A stretch of 64,000 nucleotides of DNA from positions 27,773 to 91,772 of the forward strand of contig JBGQCF010000005.1 of the NCBI GenBank assembly GCA_041495205.1. The letters are read 5' to 3'. The first letter of the stretch is position 1. Every line of letters begins with the position of its first letter. The stretch comes from JAHFRG01 sp041495205. GTDB taxonomy: Bacteria > Pseudomonadota > Gammaproteobacteria > Burkholderiales > JAHFRG01. A model generated the notes under the pieces. It ran no database searches and was not told the DNA's origin. It saw only the letters and a program-made list of their open reading frames with translations. The translations under genes and the position numbers were made by a program. Below are positions 8,438 to 16,589 of this stretch, piece by piece.

Positions 8438-9253
8438 TTATCCGACAAGAACCACTGGACAGTCGATCTCGTTGAGCAAAGTGGCGAAGCCCTCGCCTTC
8501 GCGGAAGCGCCTATCGCCGTTGAGGACCAACACACCGGCGCCCTCTCGCCGCACCGCCGTAGCAAGATCCTCTACCCCTGCGTAAGTGATGCACTGGCAA
8601 GCGGCCGAGGTGATTCCTGCGTGCGCCAGCAGAACCTTTGCCTCGCTTGCGCGCGAGGAGAACTCATCTGCAGTAGATGCAAGTACCAGCAATCTCAATT
8701 CCAGGCTGCCCGATAGCGCCAGTCGTTGCGCCAATTCCAATGCCCGGTGTGAACTAGCCGAACCATCGTATACCGCCACGACCGGGCGAGATTCCCGAGT
8801 GGGCCGGGTTAGACCCGGCAACGTTTCAACCAGCAAATACCCCAGCGACCGCATTCCCATTCGCGCGCGATTGCCCAGTACGACAAGATCGAGTTCACCG
8901 GCCAAGGCGAACAACTCGTCGGCAATCTGGCCGCGTGCGATGTGAAACGACCAACGCAGCTGCAACCGGGCGGCCGTCTCGGCGAGCAGGTGCTGTGCTT
9001 CTTCCGCCTCACGGCGCAAGGCCTGCTCCACATCCTCCAATGCGATGGTGCGCGAATCAGGAGACAAAAACCCGAGTTCGCGCGTGAAAGGCAGGCTGCC
9101 AACCCGCAACAAATTGATGTCCTCGACGAATAGTCCCGCCAATTCGGCATCCAGTTCGGCAGCCAAGGCGGCGGCTGTCGCCAGCGCCGTCCTGCTGCGC
9201 GGCGAAACATCCAGTGCGAGCAGCACCTTGCCGATTCTAGGGTTGTCCTGCAT
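8438..9253 (-). CDS. universal stress protein, tandem UspA domains
   Basis: 271-residue cytoplasmic protein with two UspA-like halves. The first begins RIGKVLLALDVSPRSRTAL and carries DLVVLGNRARMGMRSLG, resembling the nucleotide-binding G-rich loop region. The second begins SRPVVAVYDGSASSHRALE and ends CPVVLVG. The frame opens at 9259, but the ATG at 9253 has GAGG at proper spacing and is preferred. It overlaps the end of the Lon-like gene, so the two are probably co-translated. Usp proteins accompany energy or oxygen stress; the precise role is unknown. Confidence 0.87.
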   Translation of the reverse strand: MQDNPRIGKVLLALDVSPRSRTALATAAALAAELDAELAGLFVEDINLLRVGSLPFTRELGFLSPDSRTIALEDVEQALRREAEEAQHLLAETAARLQLRWSFHIARGQIADELFALAGELDLVVLGNRARMGMRSLGYLLVETLPGLTRPTRESRPVVAVYDGSASSHRALELAQRLALSGSLELRLLVLASTADEFSSRASEAKVLLAHAGITSAACQCITYAGVEDLATAVRREGAGVLVLNGDRRFREGEGFATLLNEIDCPVVLVG

Positions 9254-11684
9254 CGCCATCCTCGTGTGCGTGTGCGCCTTTGCTTAAACCGGTGTCCTCC
9301 CTGCCATAGGCGCGCCGGAGTTCGGCCAATTGCTTTAAGCGGTCCGCCACTCTGCGGTTGACGCTACCTTCTGGAAAATGTCCCTGGAGATCAGCCTCGC
9401 CCGCAGTCAAGCCGGTCAGCATTTCTATGGCCTGGTCCACGGTTTCCACCGGGTAGATGTGAAAGCGCCCGGCTGCAGCTGCATCCACTACGTCCCGTCG
9501 CAACATCAGGTGTGGCACGTTAGTGGCCGGGATGAGTACGCCCTGATCACCGCTCAGGCCACGTTTGCTGCAAATGTCGAAAAATCCCTCGATTTTCTCG
9601 TTCACCGCACCGATTGCCTGCACTCGTCCGAACTGATCTACCGAGCCGGTCACCGCCAGCGACTGTCGTATCGGCTGGCCGGACAGTGAGGATAACAGTG
9701 CGCACAATTCCGCCACCGAAGCGCTATCACCTTCCACCGGACCGTAGGTCTGCTCGAACACAAGACTGGCTGACAGCGACAGCGGCAGCTCAGCGGCATA
9801 GCGCGAGGCGAGGAAGGAGGTGAGAATCAGCACGCCCTTGGAATGGATTGCACCGCCCAGCTTGACCTCACGTTGGATATCGATCAACTCACCGCTACCC
9901 AGGCGGGTGGCAGCCGTGATGCGGGACGGCTGTGCAAAGGCAAATTGGCCAAGCTGGTATACCGAGAGACCATTGACCTGTCCCACCTGGTCGCCTGACG
10001 TGTCTATCAACAGCGTGCCGCGTAAGATGGCTTCGTACGAACGATCGCGCAACCGGTCAGCACGGTGAATCTGCGCTTCGATCGCCCGTTCGACATTCTC
10101 GCGCGCCACCGCTTTCTGGCCACCCTGCCCCGCCCAGTAGAAAGCCTCACGCACAAGGTCGGCCAGGCTTTCCATGTGGGTCGAGAGCTTCTCAGTATCC
10201 TCGGCACGGCGGGCGCAGTGCTCGATCACGCGCGCCACGGCTCCGCGATCGAACGGCAGCAGCCCTTCCTTGCGAGCCACCGTGGCGATCAACCGAGCAT
10301 ACAGAAGGTCGTTTTCCTCGCTGCGCGGTACCTCATCCTCGAAGTCAGCCGCGACCTTGAACAATTCCACGAACTCCGGATCGTATTCGGCTAACAGGTA
10401 ATACAACAATCGATCGCCCAGCAGGACTACCTTGACGTCCAGCGGAATCGGTTCCGGCTCCAGCGAAACGGTGCTGACCAGGCTGTACATTTGGCCAAGC
10501 GACTCGATGCGGATCTCGCGCGTGGACAAGGCACGCTTCAGCGCTTCCCAGGAAAACGGCTGCGTAATCAGCTTGAACGAATCCAGCAGCAAATAGCCAC
10601 CGTTGGCCAAGTGCAGCGCACCGGGCTTTATCAACAGGAAATTAGTTACCAACGCACCCATTTGAGAAAGGTGCTCCACTCGTCCAATCAGGTTCTGGTA
10701 GGTCGGATGCTCCTCGTCGATAATCGGTACGCCACGCTGGTCGCCATGATCTACCAGCAAGTTGACCTGGAAGCGGCTGAGATCGGCACGCTCCGACAGT
10801 CCCATCAAAGCCGCGCCTAAAGATTCCTCCTTGGGCTGGCGGAAATCGTTCATGTTCTCGATGATGTTTTGCTGTACCTCGTCCAAATATGTCCGTACTG
10901 CCTGGAAATCGGCGTACTCGCTTCGTAGGGCATTGATCAAGTGCCCCACCGCGAACAGGACGGCCTCCTCCTTGAGCTTGCGCACGCGCTCAAAGCGCTC
11001 CCGCCGCCAGCGCGGCGCTTGATGGAGCATTTTTTCCAGCATTTCCTGCAAATTTCCGGTGTCGCGCTCGATACGCTCCTTTTCGTCTTGCGGCAATTTG
11101 GAGAAGTCTTCCGGACTGATCACCTCGCCATCTTTGGTTGGGGCAAATGAGAAGCCATTAGGAGTGCGTAGCAGGACAATGCCACGCTTGGCAGCTACGT
11201 CGCCGACTTCCTCGAACGCCTTGGTCTGCTGCCCGCCAAATTCTTCGTTGATCTGATTGAGCCGGCGACGGTACTCCTCGCCCTCGAACACAGTAGGGAT
11301 AATCGAGCACAAGTCTTCTACCAGTTGCTGCATGTGGGTGCGTAGCTTCGCCCCCATTCCTGCTGGCAGATGGATAGCGCGCGGCTTATGGGGTTGGGAA
11401 AAATTATTAACGTAGCACCAGTCAAACGGGCGGGCCTCTCCAGCTATGCGCTGCTTGAGCAGTTGTCGCATCAGGGTGCGCTTGCCGCTGCCACTCGGTC
11501 CCATGACGTAGAGGTTGTAGCCCTCGCGGCGCATGCCGATGCCGAACTGTGCAGCATCTACGGCACGTACTTGTCCGATGATCTCGGTAAGGTCCTCGAG
11601 TTCCGCGGTAGTTTCGAAAGGGAACTTGGCGGGATCGCAGCGCCGGTAAAGACGTTCTGCCACCAATGGTTTGAAATTGCTCAT
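9237..11684 (-). CDS. Lon-like ATP-dependent protease (AAA + S16 domain)
   Basis: 815-residue protein of the LonB-like/LonC-like group lacking the N-terminal substrate domain of classical LonA. Walker A GPSGSGKRT lies at residues 62-70, inside a long AAA module with an insertion at about 140-300. The C-terminal S16 peptidase has the Ser-Lys dyad Ser654 (GDSAS) and Lys697 (NEKIEG). It degrades proteins in an ATP-dependent way by family knowledge; the substrates are unknown. It leads an operon with the downstream universal stress protein (17-bp overlap). ATG at 11684 with AAAGAG upstream. Confidence 0.92.
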   Translation of the reverse strand: MSNFKPLVAERLYRRCDPAKFPFETTAELEDLTEIIGQVRAVDAAQFGIGMRREGYNLYVMGPSGSGKRTLMRQLLKQRIAGEARPFDWCYVNNFSQPHKPRAIHLPAGMGAKLRTHMQQLVEDLCSIIPTVFEGEEYRRRLNQINEEFGGQQTKAFEEVGDVAAKRGIVLLRTPNGFSFAPTKDGEVISPEDFSKLPQDEKERIERDTGNLQEMLEKMLHQAPRWRRERFERVRKLKEEAVLFAVGHLINALRSEYADFQAVRTYLDEVQQNIIENMNDFRQPKEESLGAALMGLSERADLSRFQVNLLVDHGDQRGVPIIDEEHPTYQNLIGRVEHLSQMGALVTNFLLIKPGALHLANGGYLLLDSFKLITQPFSWEALKRALSTREIRIESLGQMYSLVSTVSLEPEPIPLDVKVVLLGDRLLYYLLAEYDPEFVELFKVAADFEDEVPRSEENDLLYARLIATVARKEGLLPFDRGAVARVIEHCARRAEDTEKLSTHMESLADLVREAFYWAGQGGQKAVARENVERAIEAQIHRADRLRDRSYEAILRGTLLIDTSGDQVGQVNGLSVYQLGQFAFAQPSRITAATRLGSGELIDIQREVKLGGAIHSKGVLILTSFLASRYAAELPLSLSASLVFEQTYGPVEGDSASVAELCALLSSLSGQPIRQSLAVTGSVDQFGRVQAIGAVNEKIEGFFDICSKRGLSGDQGVLIPATNVPHLMLRRDVVDAAAAGRFHIYPVETVDQAIEMLTGLTAGEADLQGHFPEGSVNRRVADRLKQLAELRRAYGREDTGLSKGAHAHEDGDAGQP

Positions 11685-11735
11685 TGTTCTCTTTACATTG
11701 CGCGTATATCTGGTGAATCAAATAAATGTGCTGCT

Positions 11736-11749
11736 GCAATACGTATTGC
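11736..11749. promoter_or_regulatory. 14-bp perfect palindrome upstream of the Lon-like gene
   Basis: GCAATACGTATTGC is a perfect palindrome about 52 bp before the start codon. It lies just downstream of the inferred transcription start and could be an operator for a dimeric regulator. No regulator gene is next to it, so function is unproven. Confidence 0.3.
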
Positions 11750-11773
11750 TTTGCAGGTTGCCCATTCACGGCT

Positions 11774-11816
11774 TTTATATATCGTACCGTAATATTGGCA
11801 TATTGATGGCAATCGC
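11774..11816 (-). promoter_or_regulatory. possible FNR/Anr-type promoter for the Lon-Usp operon
   Basis: On the minus strand GCGAT-TGCC-ATCAA (11803-11816) matches 8 of 10 positions of the FNR consensus TTGAT-N4-ATCAA. A TATAAA/TATATA -10 region lies at 11774-11781. With the -10 at 11775-11780 the box centre would be at about -41.5, the class II activator position. It is weaker than the site at 14689-14702. Confidence 0.4.
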
Positions 11817-11824
11817 GTCCGGAG

Positions 11825-12859
11825 TCATGCGCTCCGCATTGCGATCAAGATCCCGGTGCCGCAACTCGCCGTCTCAAAGCGCACCGGCAGAAATTGTTCG
11901 ATCAACCAAATCGTAGTTTGTGCGTGACTGCTCAGGGAACGTGCCGTAACCCGTGACGCTCCGCCGGCGAGCGCCAGGTAGATCAGAAGCTGATCGCTGG
12001 CATGTATGTCGAGCGCCACTCCGGCGCCTAGATCAGCAGCCAGTTCAGCTCCCGCCTCCTTGCCGAGTTGTTCGGCGCGCACGCCGCGCTGCGCCACACG
12101 CCCGGCACCGAAAACACTGCGCTCAGTTTCAGCCCACAGCACGATTGCTCCACCTTGGCCGTATGCTTGATCATTGCCTAGCACTTGCGTCTTGATGGTC
12201 GACTCGGTAACGCCAAACCTTCGCAATGGCTCGATTGCGGCGCTGCGCATGCGCTCGACAATATGCCCCGGCAAATTCACGACATGAGCATTGCCAGACA
12301 ACGCTTTCAGTTTCCCGGCGCAATCGAGTTGCAGCGCGTGCAGCGTGCCCGGATCGACAACAACCTCAACCTCGCCACCGCCGCGCGGATAATATCCACG
12401 CCGCTGCAACTCGCCGCGCACCCGGGCCCCCATCCTGCCTAACAAAGCCAGCAACACGTGTTGAAAATAATCGAATGGCGGCGCCGCTCGTACGTCAGTG
12501 CCACCGATTATGCGAACACGCACGCGCTCGCCGCTGTGGATCATCGCCGGCAACAGCGCCTGCAGCACCAGCGTAACACTGCCCGCAGTGCCGACGTCAA
12601 ATTGAAAATCTCCGCCGCGCAGACGGCGCGGGCGAAACGCCAGCCGTTGCGCTTTCAGCGCGAGTCCGTCGACCTCGGCATCGCACAGCGCGGCAACTGC
12701 GTTTACCGCGGTCAGATGCTGCGCGGCAAGCCCCGGATTCGCACGCTTGGCGCGAACGTTCGTAATGGTGACCGTGGTGCCAGTAATAGCAGCGAGCGCG
12801 ACCGCCGTGCGTACCAGTTGTCCGCCGCCTTCGCCGTAGCAGCCGTCGATTTCGAGCAT
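11825..12859 (-). CDS. rtcA: RNA 3'-terminal phosphate cyclase
   Basis: Converts RNA 3'-phosphate ends to 2',3'-cyclic phosphates using ATP through a covalent AMP-histidine. 344 residues, normal length. Family motifs: YGEGGGQLVRTA near the N-terminus, NVRAKRANPGL, GGTDVRAAPPFDY, RGYYPRGGGEV, and SSHAQTTIWLIEQF, where His312 corresponds to the adenylated histidine. No rtcB ligase or rtcR activator is next to it, unlike the classic rtcBA operon. It is divergent from an RNase Z-like gene. Annotation is secure; the physiological context is unclear. Confidence 0.95.
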   Translation of the reverse strand: MLEIDGCYGEGGGQLVRTAVALAAITGTTVTITNVRAKRANPGLAAQHLTAVNAVAALCDAEVDGLALKAQRLAFRPRRLRGGDFQFDVGTAGSVTLVLQALLPAMIHSGERVRVRIIGGTDVRAAPPFDYFQHVLLALLGRMGARVRGELQRRGYYPRGGGEVEVVVDPGTLHALQLDCAGKLKALSGNAHVVNLPGHIVERMRSAAIEPLRRFGVTESTIKTQVLGNDQAYGQGGAIVLWAETERSVFGAGRVAQRGVRAEQLGKEAGAELAADLGAGVALDIHASDQLLIYLALAGGASRVTARSLSSHAQTTIWLIEQFLPVRFETASCGTGILIAMRSA

Positions 12860-13076
12860 TTCAACCTCAACACATCCTAACCGGGGTTCGAAGAATTTTG
12901 CGCCAGGGAATCGAAGGCCTTGAAGCGGCCATCACCCTGCAGACTCGGATCCGCTCGGCACAAGGGATTGTTGTCACCCGTCATCCTGGTCCAGCAAACC
13001 TCGGACCTCGCCCTCGGCCACATCGTGACCGGCGCCCGCGCCGCTTCGAGGCACTGAGCCGGAGCCGTTGTGGTGC

Positions 13077-13082
13077 TAAAAT
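13077..13082 (+). promoter_or_regulatory. possible -10 element for the RNase Z-like gene
   Basis: TAAAAT lies 28 bp before the ATG at 13111 in the 251-bp gap between rtcA and the hydrolase. No convincing -35 is seen. The rest of the gap is GC-rich and I see no further signal in it. Confidence 0.25.
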
Positions 13083-13110
13083 CTGTAAACCATACTCAGT
13101 CGCATCGCAC

Positions 13111-14130
13111 ATGAAGCCAATCTTTCACCCGATGCTGGCAAATGGTCCGTTCGGGGACCCGGGCCTGTATGTCGACTTTTTGTTTGAAAAACGCGCCCTG
13201 ATGTTCGATCTGGGCGATCTCCGGGCGCTGGCACCGCGCAAGATCCTGCGCGTGAGCGACGTGTTTGTGTCGCACACGCATATGGACCACTTCATCGGCT
13301 TCGACTGGCTGCTCCGAATCTGTCTCGGCCGCGAGCATATGATGCGGCTTTACGGCCCGCCCGGATTCCTGGCTCAGGTGGCAAGCAAGCTCGGGGCGTA
13401 CACCTGGAACTTGGTCGAGCGCTACGACACCGATTTCTCGCTCGAAGCGACCGAGATTCACCCCTCCGGCATGGCGCGGCGCGCCCGCTTCCGTTGCCGG
13501 GCGGCGTTCCGGCGCGAACGTGAGCAAGAACTGCGAATAGATGACGTTCTGCTCGACGAGCCAGGGTTCCGGGTGCGCTGCGCGTTGCTCGATCACGGCA
13601 CGCCGTGCCTTGGTTTCGCCCTTGAGGAAAAACAACACGTCAACGTCTGGAAGGACCGCCTCGAAGCGCTCGGCTTTCCGACCGGGCCGTGGCTGCAGGA
13701 ACTCAAGGATGCGGTGCTCGCCAACGAGCCGGATGCGACACCGTTTCGGGTATGGTGGAGGACGCAAGGAGCTGTGCACGAGGAATTTTTCCCGCTCGGC
13801 GAACTCAGGCGGCGCATCCTCGAAGTCGTGCCCGGCCAGAAAATCGCATACATTACCGATGCCGCATACCACCCGTCCAATGCCGCGTACATCGCGGCGT
13901 TGGCGGCGGGCGCTGACTTGTTGTTCATCGAAGCGCCGTTTCTCGCCGCCGATGCCGAACGCGCCGCGCAGAAGTACCATTTGACCGCACAACAGGCTGG
14001 GATCCTTGCTCGCGCCGCCAGCGTGAAAGCCGTGATCCCGTTCCATTTTTCGCCGCGCTATAGTGACCGCGAGGTCCAATTGCGCGACGAAATTGCAGAT
14101 GCCTTTGCCGGGAACCCTGTGCCGCGCTGA
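13111..14130 (+). CDS. RNase Z-like metallo-beta-lactamase-fold hydrolase
   Basis: 339-residue protein starting at the ATG at 13111 (MKPIFHPMLANGPFGDPGLY); an upstream GTG/ATG-like extension of 71 codons is Arg/Pro-rich and looks non-coding. The zinc motif HTHMDH lies at residues 55-60, a second metal region around ALLDHGTPC, then YITDAAYH, and HFSPRYSDRE near the C-terminus, which resembles the HFSxRY motif of tRNase Z. RNase Z cleaves tRNA precursors 3' of the discriminator base. A long central insertion distinguishes it from ElaC, so another phosphodiesterase role is possible. It is divergent from rtcA. Confidence 0.8.
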   Translation: MKPIFHPMLANGPFGDPGLYVDFLFEKRALMFDLGDLRALAPRKILRVSDVFVSHTHMDHFIGFDWLLRICLGREHMMRLYGPPGFLAQVASKLGAYTWNLVERYDTDFSLEATEIHPSGMARRARFRCRAAFRREREQELRIDDVLLDEPGFRVRCALLDHGTPCLGFALEEKQHVNVWKDRLEALGFPTGPWLQELKDAVLANEPDATPFRVWWRTQGAVHEEFFPLGELRRRILEVVPGQKIAYITDAAYHPSNAAYIAALAAGADLLFIEAPFLAADAERAAQKYHLTAQQAGILARAASVKAVIPFHFSPRYSDREVQLRDEIADAFAGNPVPR

Positions 14131-14153
14131 TGCATGACAGCCAGTACACAGCC

Positions 14154-14435
14154 TCAGTGGTCTTCCAGCCTGGGAATGCTTTCCTCGGCGGGCTCTCCGG
14201 TCTCGGGATCGATCCAGTCTGCAATCCCAGCGTCCGCCTCGGCTTCCTCGAGAGTCTCACCTGGTTCGACTTCGGAATTGTCCCGATACTGCATGTCCTG
14301 GATCGCTTCGATCAGACCCGGAAATGGACCTGATTCATCACCACCGCTCTTGGACTGCCAGTAGAACCCATCAGGGCGCTCGATAATGCGCGTCTTGTCG
14401 TAATCTGGGGGCGTTTCAGGAATGATATGGGTCAT
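14154..14435 (-). CDS. small acidic protein of unknown function
   Basis: 93 residues, second gene of a two-gene operon. A very good Shine-Dalgarno, AAGGAG, lies 7 bp before the ATG at 14435, and the ATG overlaps the stop of the preceding gene (ATGA). The N-terminal half has aromatic and charged residues (ERPDGFYWQSKSGGDESGPF), and the C-terminal half is strongly acidic with repeated Glu/Asp and Pro (DWIDPETGEPAEE). There is no signal peptide or membrane segment. I recognise no named family. It is co-transcribed from the FNR-type promoter at 14661-14702, which suggests a role in low-oxygen conditions. Confidence 0.75.
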   Translation of the reverse strand: MTHIIPETPPDYDKTRIIERPDGFYWQSKSGGDESGPFPGLIEAIQDMQYRDNSEVEPGETLEEAEADAGIADWIDPETGEPAEESIPRLEDH

Positions 14436-14596
14436 GTTACAGCTCCTTGCTGCGCTGGATAAATGACATCACCGAAATCTATAGGCATAGGCGACCGTGG
14501 TCGCCTGCGGGAACTCGCCGCCCCAATGGTGGCAAAGCTCATGATGTTGTGCCGCTTAAGCTGTTCCAGGGTAGACGCCTTGCGTGCGTGGTTCAT
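14432..14596 (-). CDS. 54-residue basic small protein of unknown function
   Basis: First gene of the two-gene operon. The frame extends upstream to 14662, but the ATG at 14596 is preceded by a textbook AAGGAGG at 6-bp spacing, so the product starts MNHARKASTLEQLKRH. The body is rich in Arg and Ser (ASSRRRPRSPMPIDFGD). No homolog comes to mind. The stop overlaps the start of the 93-residue gene. Two strong ribosome sites in tandem plus an FNR-type promoter argue that it is real despite its size. Confidence 0.65.
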   Translation of the reverse strand: MNHARKASTLEQLKRHNIMSFATIGAASSRRRPRSPMPIDFGDVIYPAQQGAVT

Positions 14597-14660
14597 TTCT
14601 TGCCTCCTTGCCACTGCCTGCAGCAGCGGTACATGGATGGATTCGGCTTTGCCTTTTTTC

Positions 14661-14702
14661 ATTATCTACTTGCAGGACGATGGACATTTTGATCCATATC
14701 AA
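14661..14702 (-). promoter_or_regulatory. FNR/Anr class II promoter
   Basis: A perfect consensus FNR box TTGAT-CCAT-ATCAA lies at 14689-14702. On the minus strand a GATAAT -10 lies at 14661-14666. Taking the usual spacing, transcription starts at about 14654, and the box centre falls exactly at -41.5, the class II activation position. The leader before the first ATG is about 58 nt. This predicts oxygen-limitation control of the small-protein operon by an FNR-family regulator not encoded in this window. Confidence 0.8.
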
Positions 14703-14871
14703 TCGCGCGCCCCCGGCTATAACCGGCAGTCGCGAAGCGAGCCGGACGACTTGACCGGTCTATCTCAGTCCAAATTCAAACAGAATGTTGCGTGGAAACG
14801 GACCGGGGCTTCGCGTTGCAGATGCTGGTAAATTAGACACCGGAGCCTCAATTAGCGTCTTATTTAGGTAC

Positions 14872-14931
14872 TTACCGCGCGACACCCAGAACGAGCAATA
14901 CTATGCCCAAGGTAATCAGCCACTTGCTCAC
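14872..14931 (-). pseudogene. possible DUF2905-like membrane protein remnant
   Basis: A GTG at 14931 opens 19 codons reading SKWLITLGIVLLVLGVAR and then stops. This resembles the N-terminal transmembrane helix of DUF2905 small membrane proteins, but the following LGRLPGD-type part is missing. It lies in the 430-bp gap 14597-15026; apart from this and the FNR promoter, I see no other feature in that gap. Confidence 0.3.
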
Positions 14932-15026
14932 ACCGCGTTCTTTTCGACAATGGTAATGGTGTTTAAATATTATCGCGCTTAACTTCAAGACGTCCCAACG
15001 CAAATCGCAATGGCATCGAGCCAAAC

Positions 15027-15593
15027 CTAAACCCGATGCCTACTTTCACCCTGCGTAACACCTCCGGCGATTATATGCGCAGTGCGCAACGGTTCCGGAA
15101 TCAAACTATGGACCGCGAAACGCCGCAGCAGGTTTTCGGTTTCCGCAAGGGAACTGCCACGGCGCTGGACGTAAACCCCGGCTACGTGTTCCATTGGTCC
15201 GGCGCGCTCGATAAGCTGCCATTTGCGCTTTCCTCCCGGCACATGGCTTAGCAGCGCGCGGCGGATCGCCTCCAGGTTCGGCCTGCGGCGGGTTACCAGA
15301 ATTACTGGAATGCCCAGCGCCGCGTGAAGCGCGTCCAGGTCGACTACATTGAATCCTGCGAGCGCAATCCCCTGCAGCAGCACAGCGTGAGTCTGGGACC
15401 GGAAACGCGAGTGTCGCACCAAATCAGTCAATACCTTGGTGGAATTTACTCCGTCGCGCCGAACCTTGCCGGAGAGCACGGCGTCCAGCCGCAGTCCCGC
15501 ATACACTGCCCCTACTACCAGCACATTCCCGCGGTAATTCTGATCAAAGGGGGCATCATCAAAACCGATAATGTGTGTAAGGCGCCTCGACAT
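15027..15593 (-). CDS. DUF99 (UPF0215) family protein
   Basis: 188 residues. Family pattern is clear: GFDDAPF near the N-terminus, VVGAVYAGLRLDAVLSGKV, then LLQGIALAGFNVVDLDALH, IPVILVTRRRPN and an Arg-rich C-terminal half. DUF99 proteins (PF01949) are mostly archaeal and are thought to be related in fold to endonuclease V, so a nucleic-acid role is plausible but inferred. It stands alone on the minus strand in the accessory block. Its presence in a betaproteobacterium suggests past transfer. Confidence 0.8.
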   Translation of the reverse strand: MSRRLTHIIGFDDAPFDQNYRGNVLVVGAVYAGLRLDAVLSGKVRRDGVNSTKVLTDLVRHSRFRSQTHAVLLQGIALAGFNVVDLDALHAALGIPVILVTRRRPNLEAIRRALLSHVPGGKRKWQLIERAGPMEHVAGVYVQRRGSSLAETENLLRRFAVHSLIPEPLRTAHIIAGGVTQGESRHRV

Positions 15594-15836
15594 GTGATAG
15601 AGCAGCGTAACTGGCTTGTTTGTACCAAGTTAATCGTTAATCTCAACTTAACGAAAAGGAATAGGTCACGTCAAGAAAAGGATTAGGCCGCCACTAGATT
15701 GCAGTCCAGCATAAACATTCCCTCTGGCTTATTTTGCACGTCTCATGGAGTGAAGGAGAGATTAACAAGCAGTTTTCAGCCCTGGAAGTGCATTAAACTA
15801 TAAATCAACAATGTGCTGAACAAATCACGTCTAAAA

Positions 15837-16565
15837 ATGCGCGGGATAATTTACGTTGGTACAAGCGGCTGGACTTACGACGCGTGGAAGGACGGCTTTT
15901 ATGCCGGCATCCCGCGCAGCGCATGGCTGAAATACTATACCCAACACTTTCATGCAGTCGAAGTGAACGCCACCTTCTATCACCAACTCAGACAGAGCAC
16001 CTTCGCTAAGTGGGCGGAAACAACCCCTCCCGATTTCCGGTTCGCGATCAAGGGCCACCGCTACTTGACACATGTCTTGAAGCTGGAAGTTTCTCGAGAA
16101 GTTTTTTTGCGGCAAATGCAAGCCGTTAAGCCCTTGGGCAAACAGCTCGCTGTGATGCTTTGGCAGCTACCCGCCGGACTGAAGTGCGATCCACTACGCT
16201 TGGAGCGATTCGCGCGTATGCTTGATACTTGGCAGGAGACCCGTCATGCTTTGGAATTCAGGCACCAATCGTGGTTCGACGAGCCTACTGCGGAGTGCCT
16301 GCGGCGTCACCGTCTCGCTGCCTGCCAATCGGACGCAGCGGATTGGCCTTTGTGGGACGCCGTGACGACTGATCTGGTCTACGTGAGGCTGCACGGGCAC
16401 CGCATCACATATGAATCCAGCTATGCTGCTCGGCAACTCGCCGATTGGGCAAAACGCATCCGGCGTTGGTCGATGGAAGGGCGCGACGTGCACATTTACT
16501 TTGATAATACCGATGCCGGGCACGCTCCGCGCGATGCGCAGCGTCTGGTCGCATCGCTGGCTTGA
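15837..16565 (+). CDS. DUF72 family protein
   Basis: 242-residue TIM-barrel-like protein (YecE family). It opens YVGTSGWTYDAWKDGFYAG and carries AVEVNATFYHQL, PPDFRFAIKGHRYLTH, LWQLPAGLKCD, ALEFRHQSWF, YVRLHGH and HIYFDNTDAGHAPRDA, all typical DUF72 landmarks. The biochemical function is unknown; some relatives are proposed to be metal-dependent hydrolases. The ATG at 15837 is preferred over a GTG at 15813. The 243-bp gap before it holds a GTTAATC direct repeat near 15630 but no clear promoter. Confidence 0.88.
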   Translation: MRGIIYVGTSGWTYDAWKDGFYAGIPRSAWLKYYTQHFHAVEVNATFYHQLRQSTFAKWAETTPPDFRFAIKGHRYLTHVLKLEVSREVFLRQMQAVKPLGKQLAVMLWQLPAGLKCDPLRLERFARMLDTWQETRHALEFRHQSWFDEPTAECLRRHRLAACQSDAADWPLWDAVTTDLVYVRLHGHRITYESSYAARQLADWAKRIRRWSMEGRDVHIYFDNTDAGHAPRDAQRLVASLA

Positions 16566-16589
16566 TTGCGCCGGAGCGGCATGCTCGCG

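Noticed and set aside
12898..13110. N-terminal extension of the RNase Z-like protein
   Set aside because: 71 Arg/Pro-rich codons without conserved motifs precede a well-placed ATG at 13111.
13096..14079. 327-codon open frame on the minus strand
   Set aside because: Antisense to the RNase Z-like gene, which carries the metal motif.
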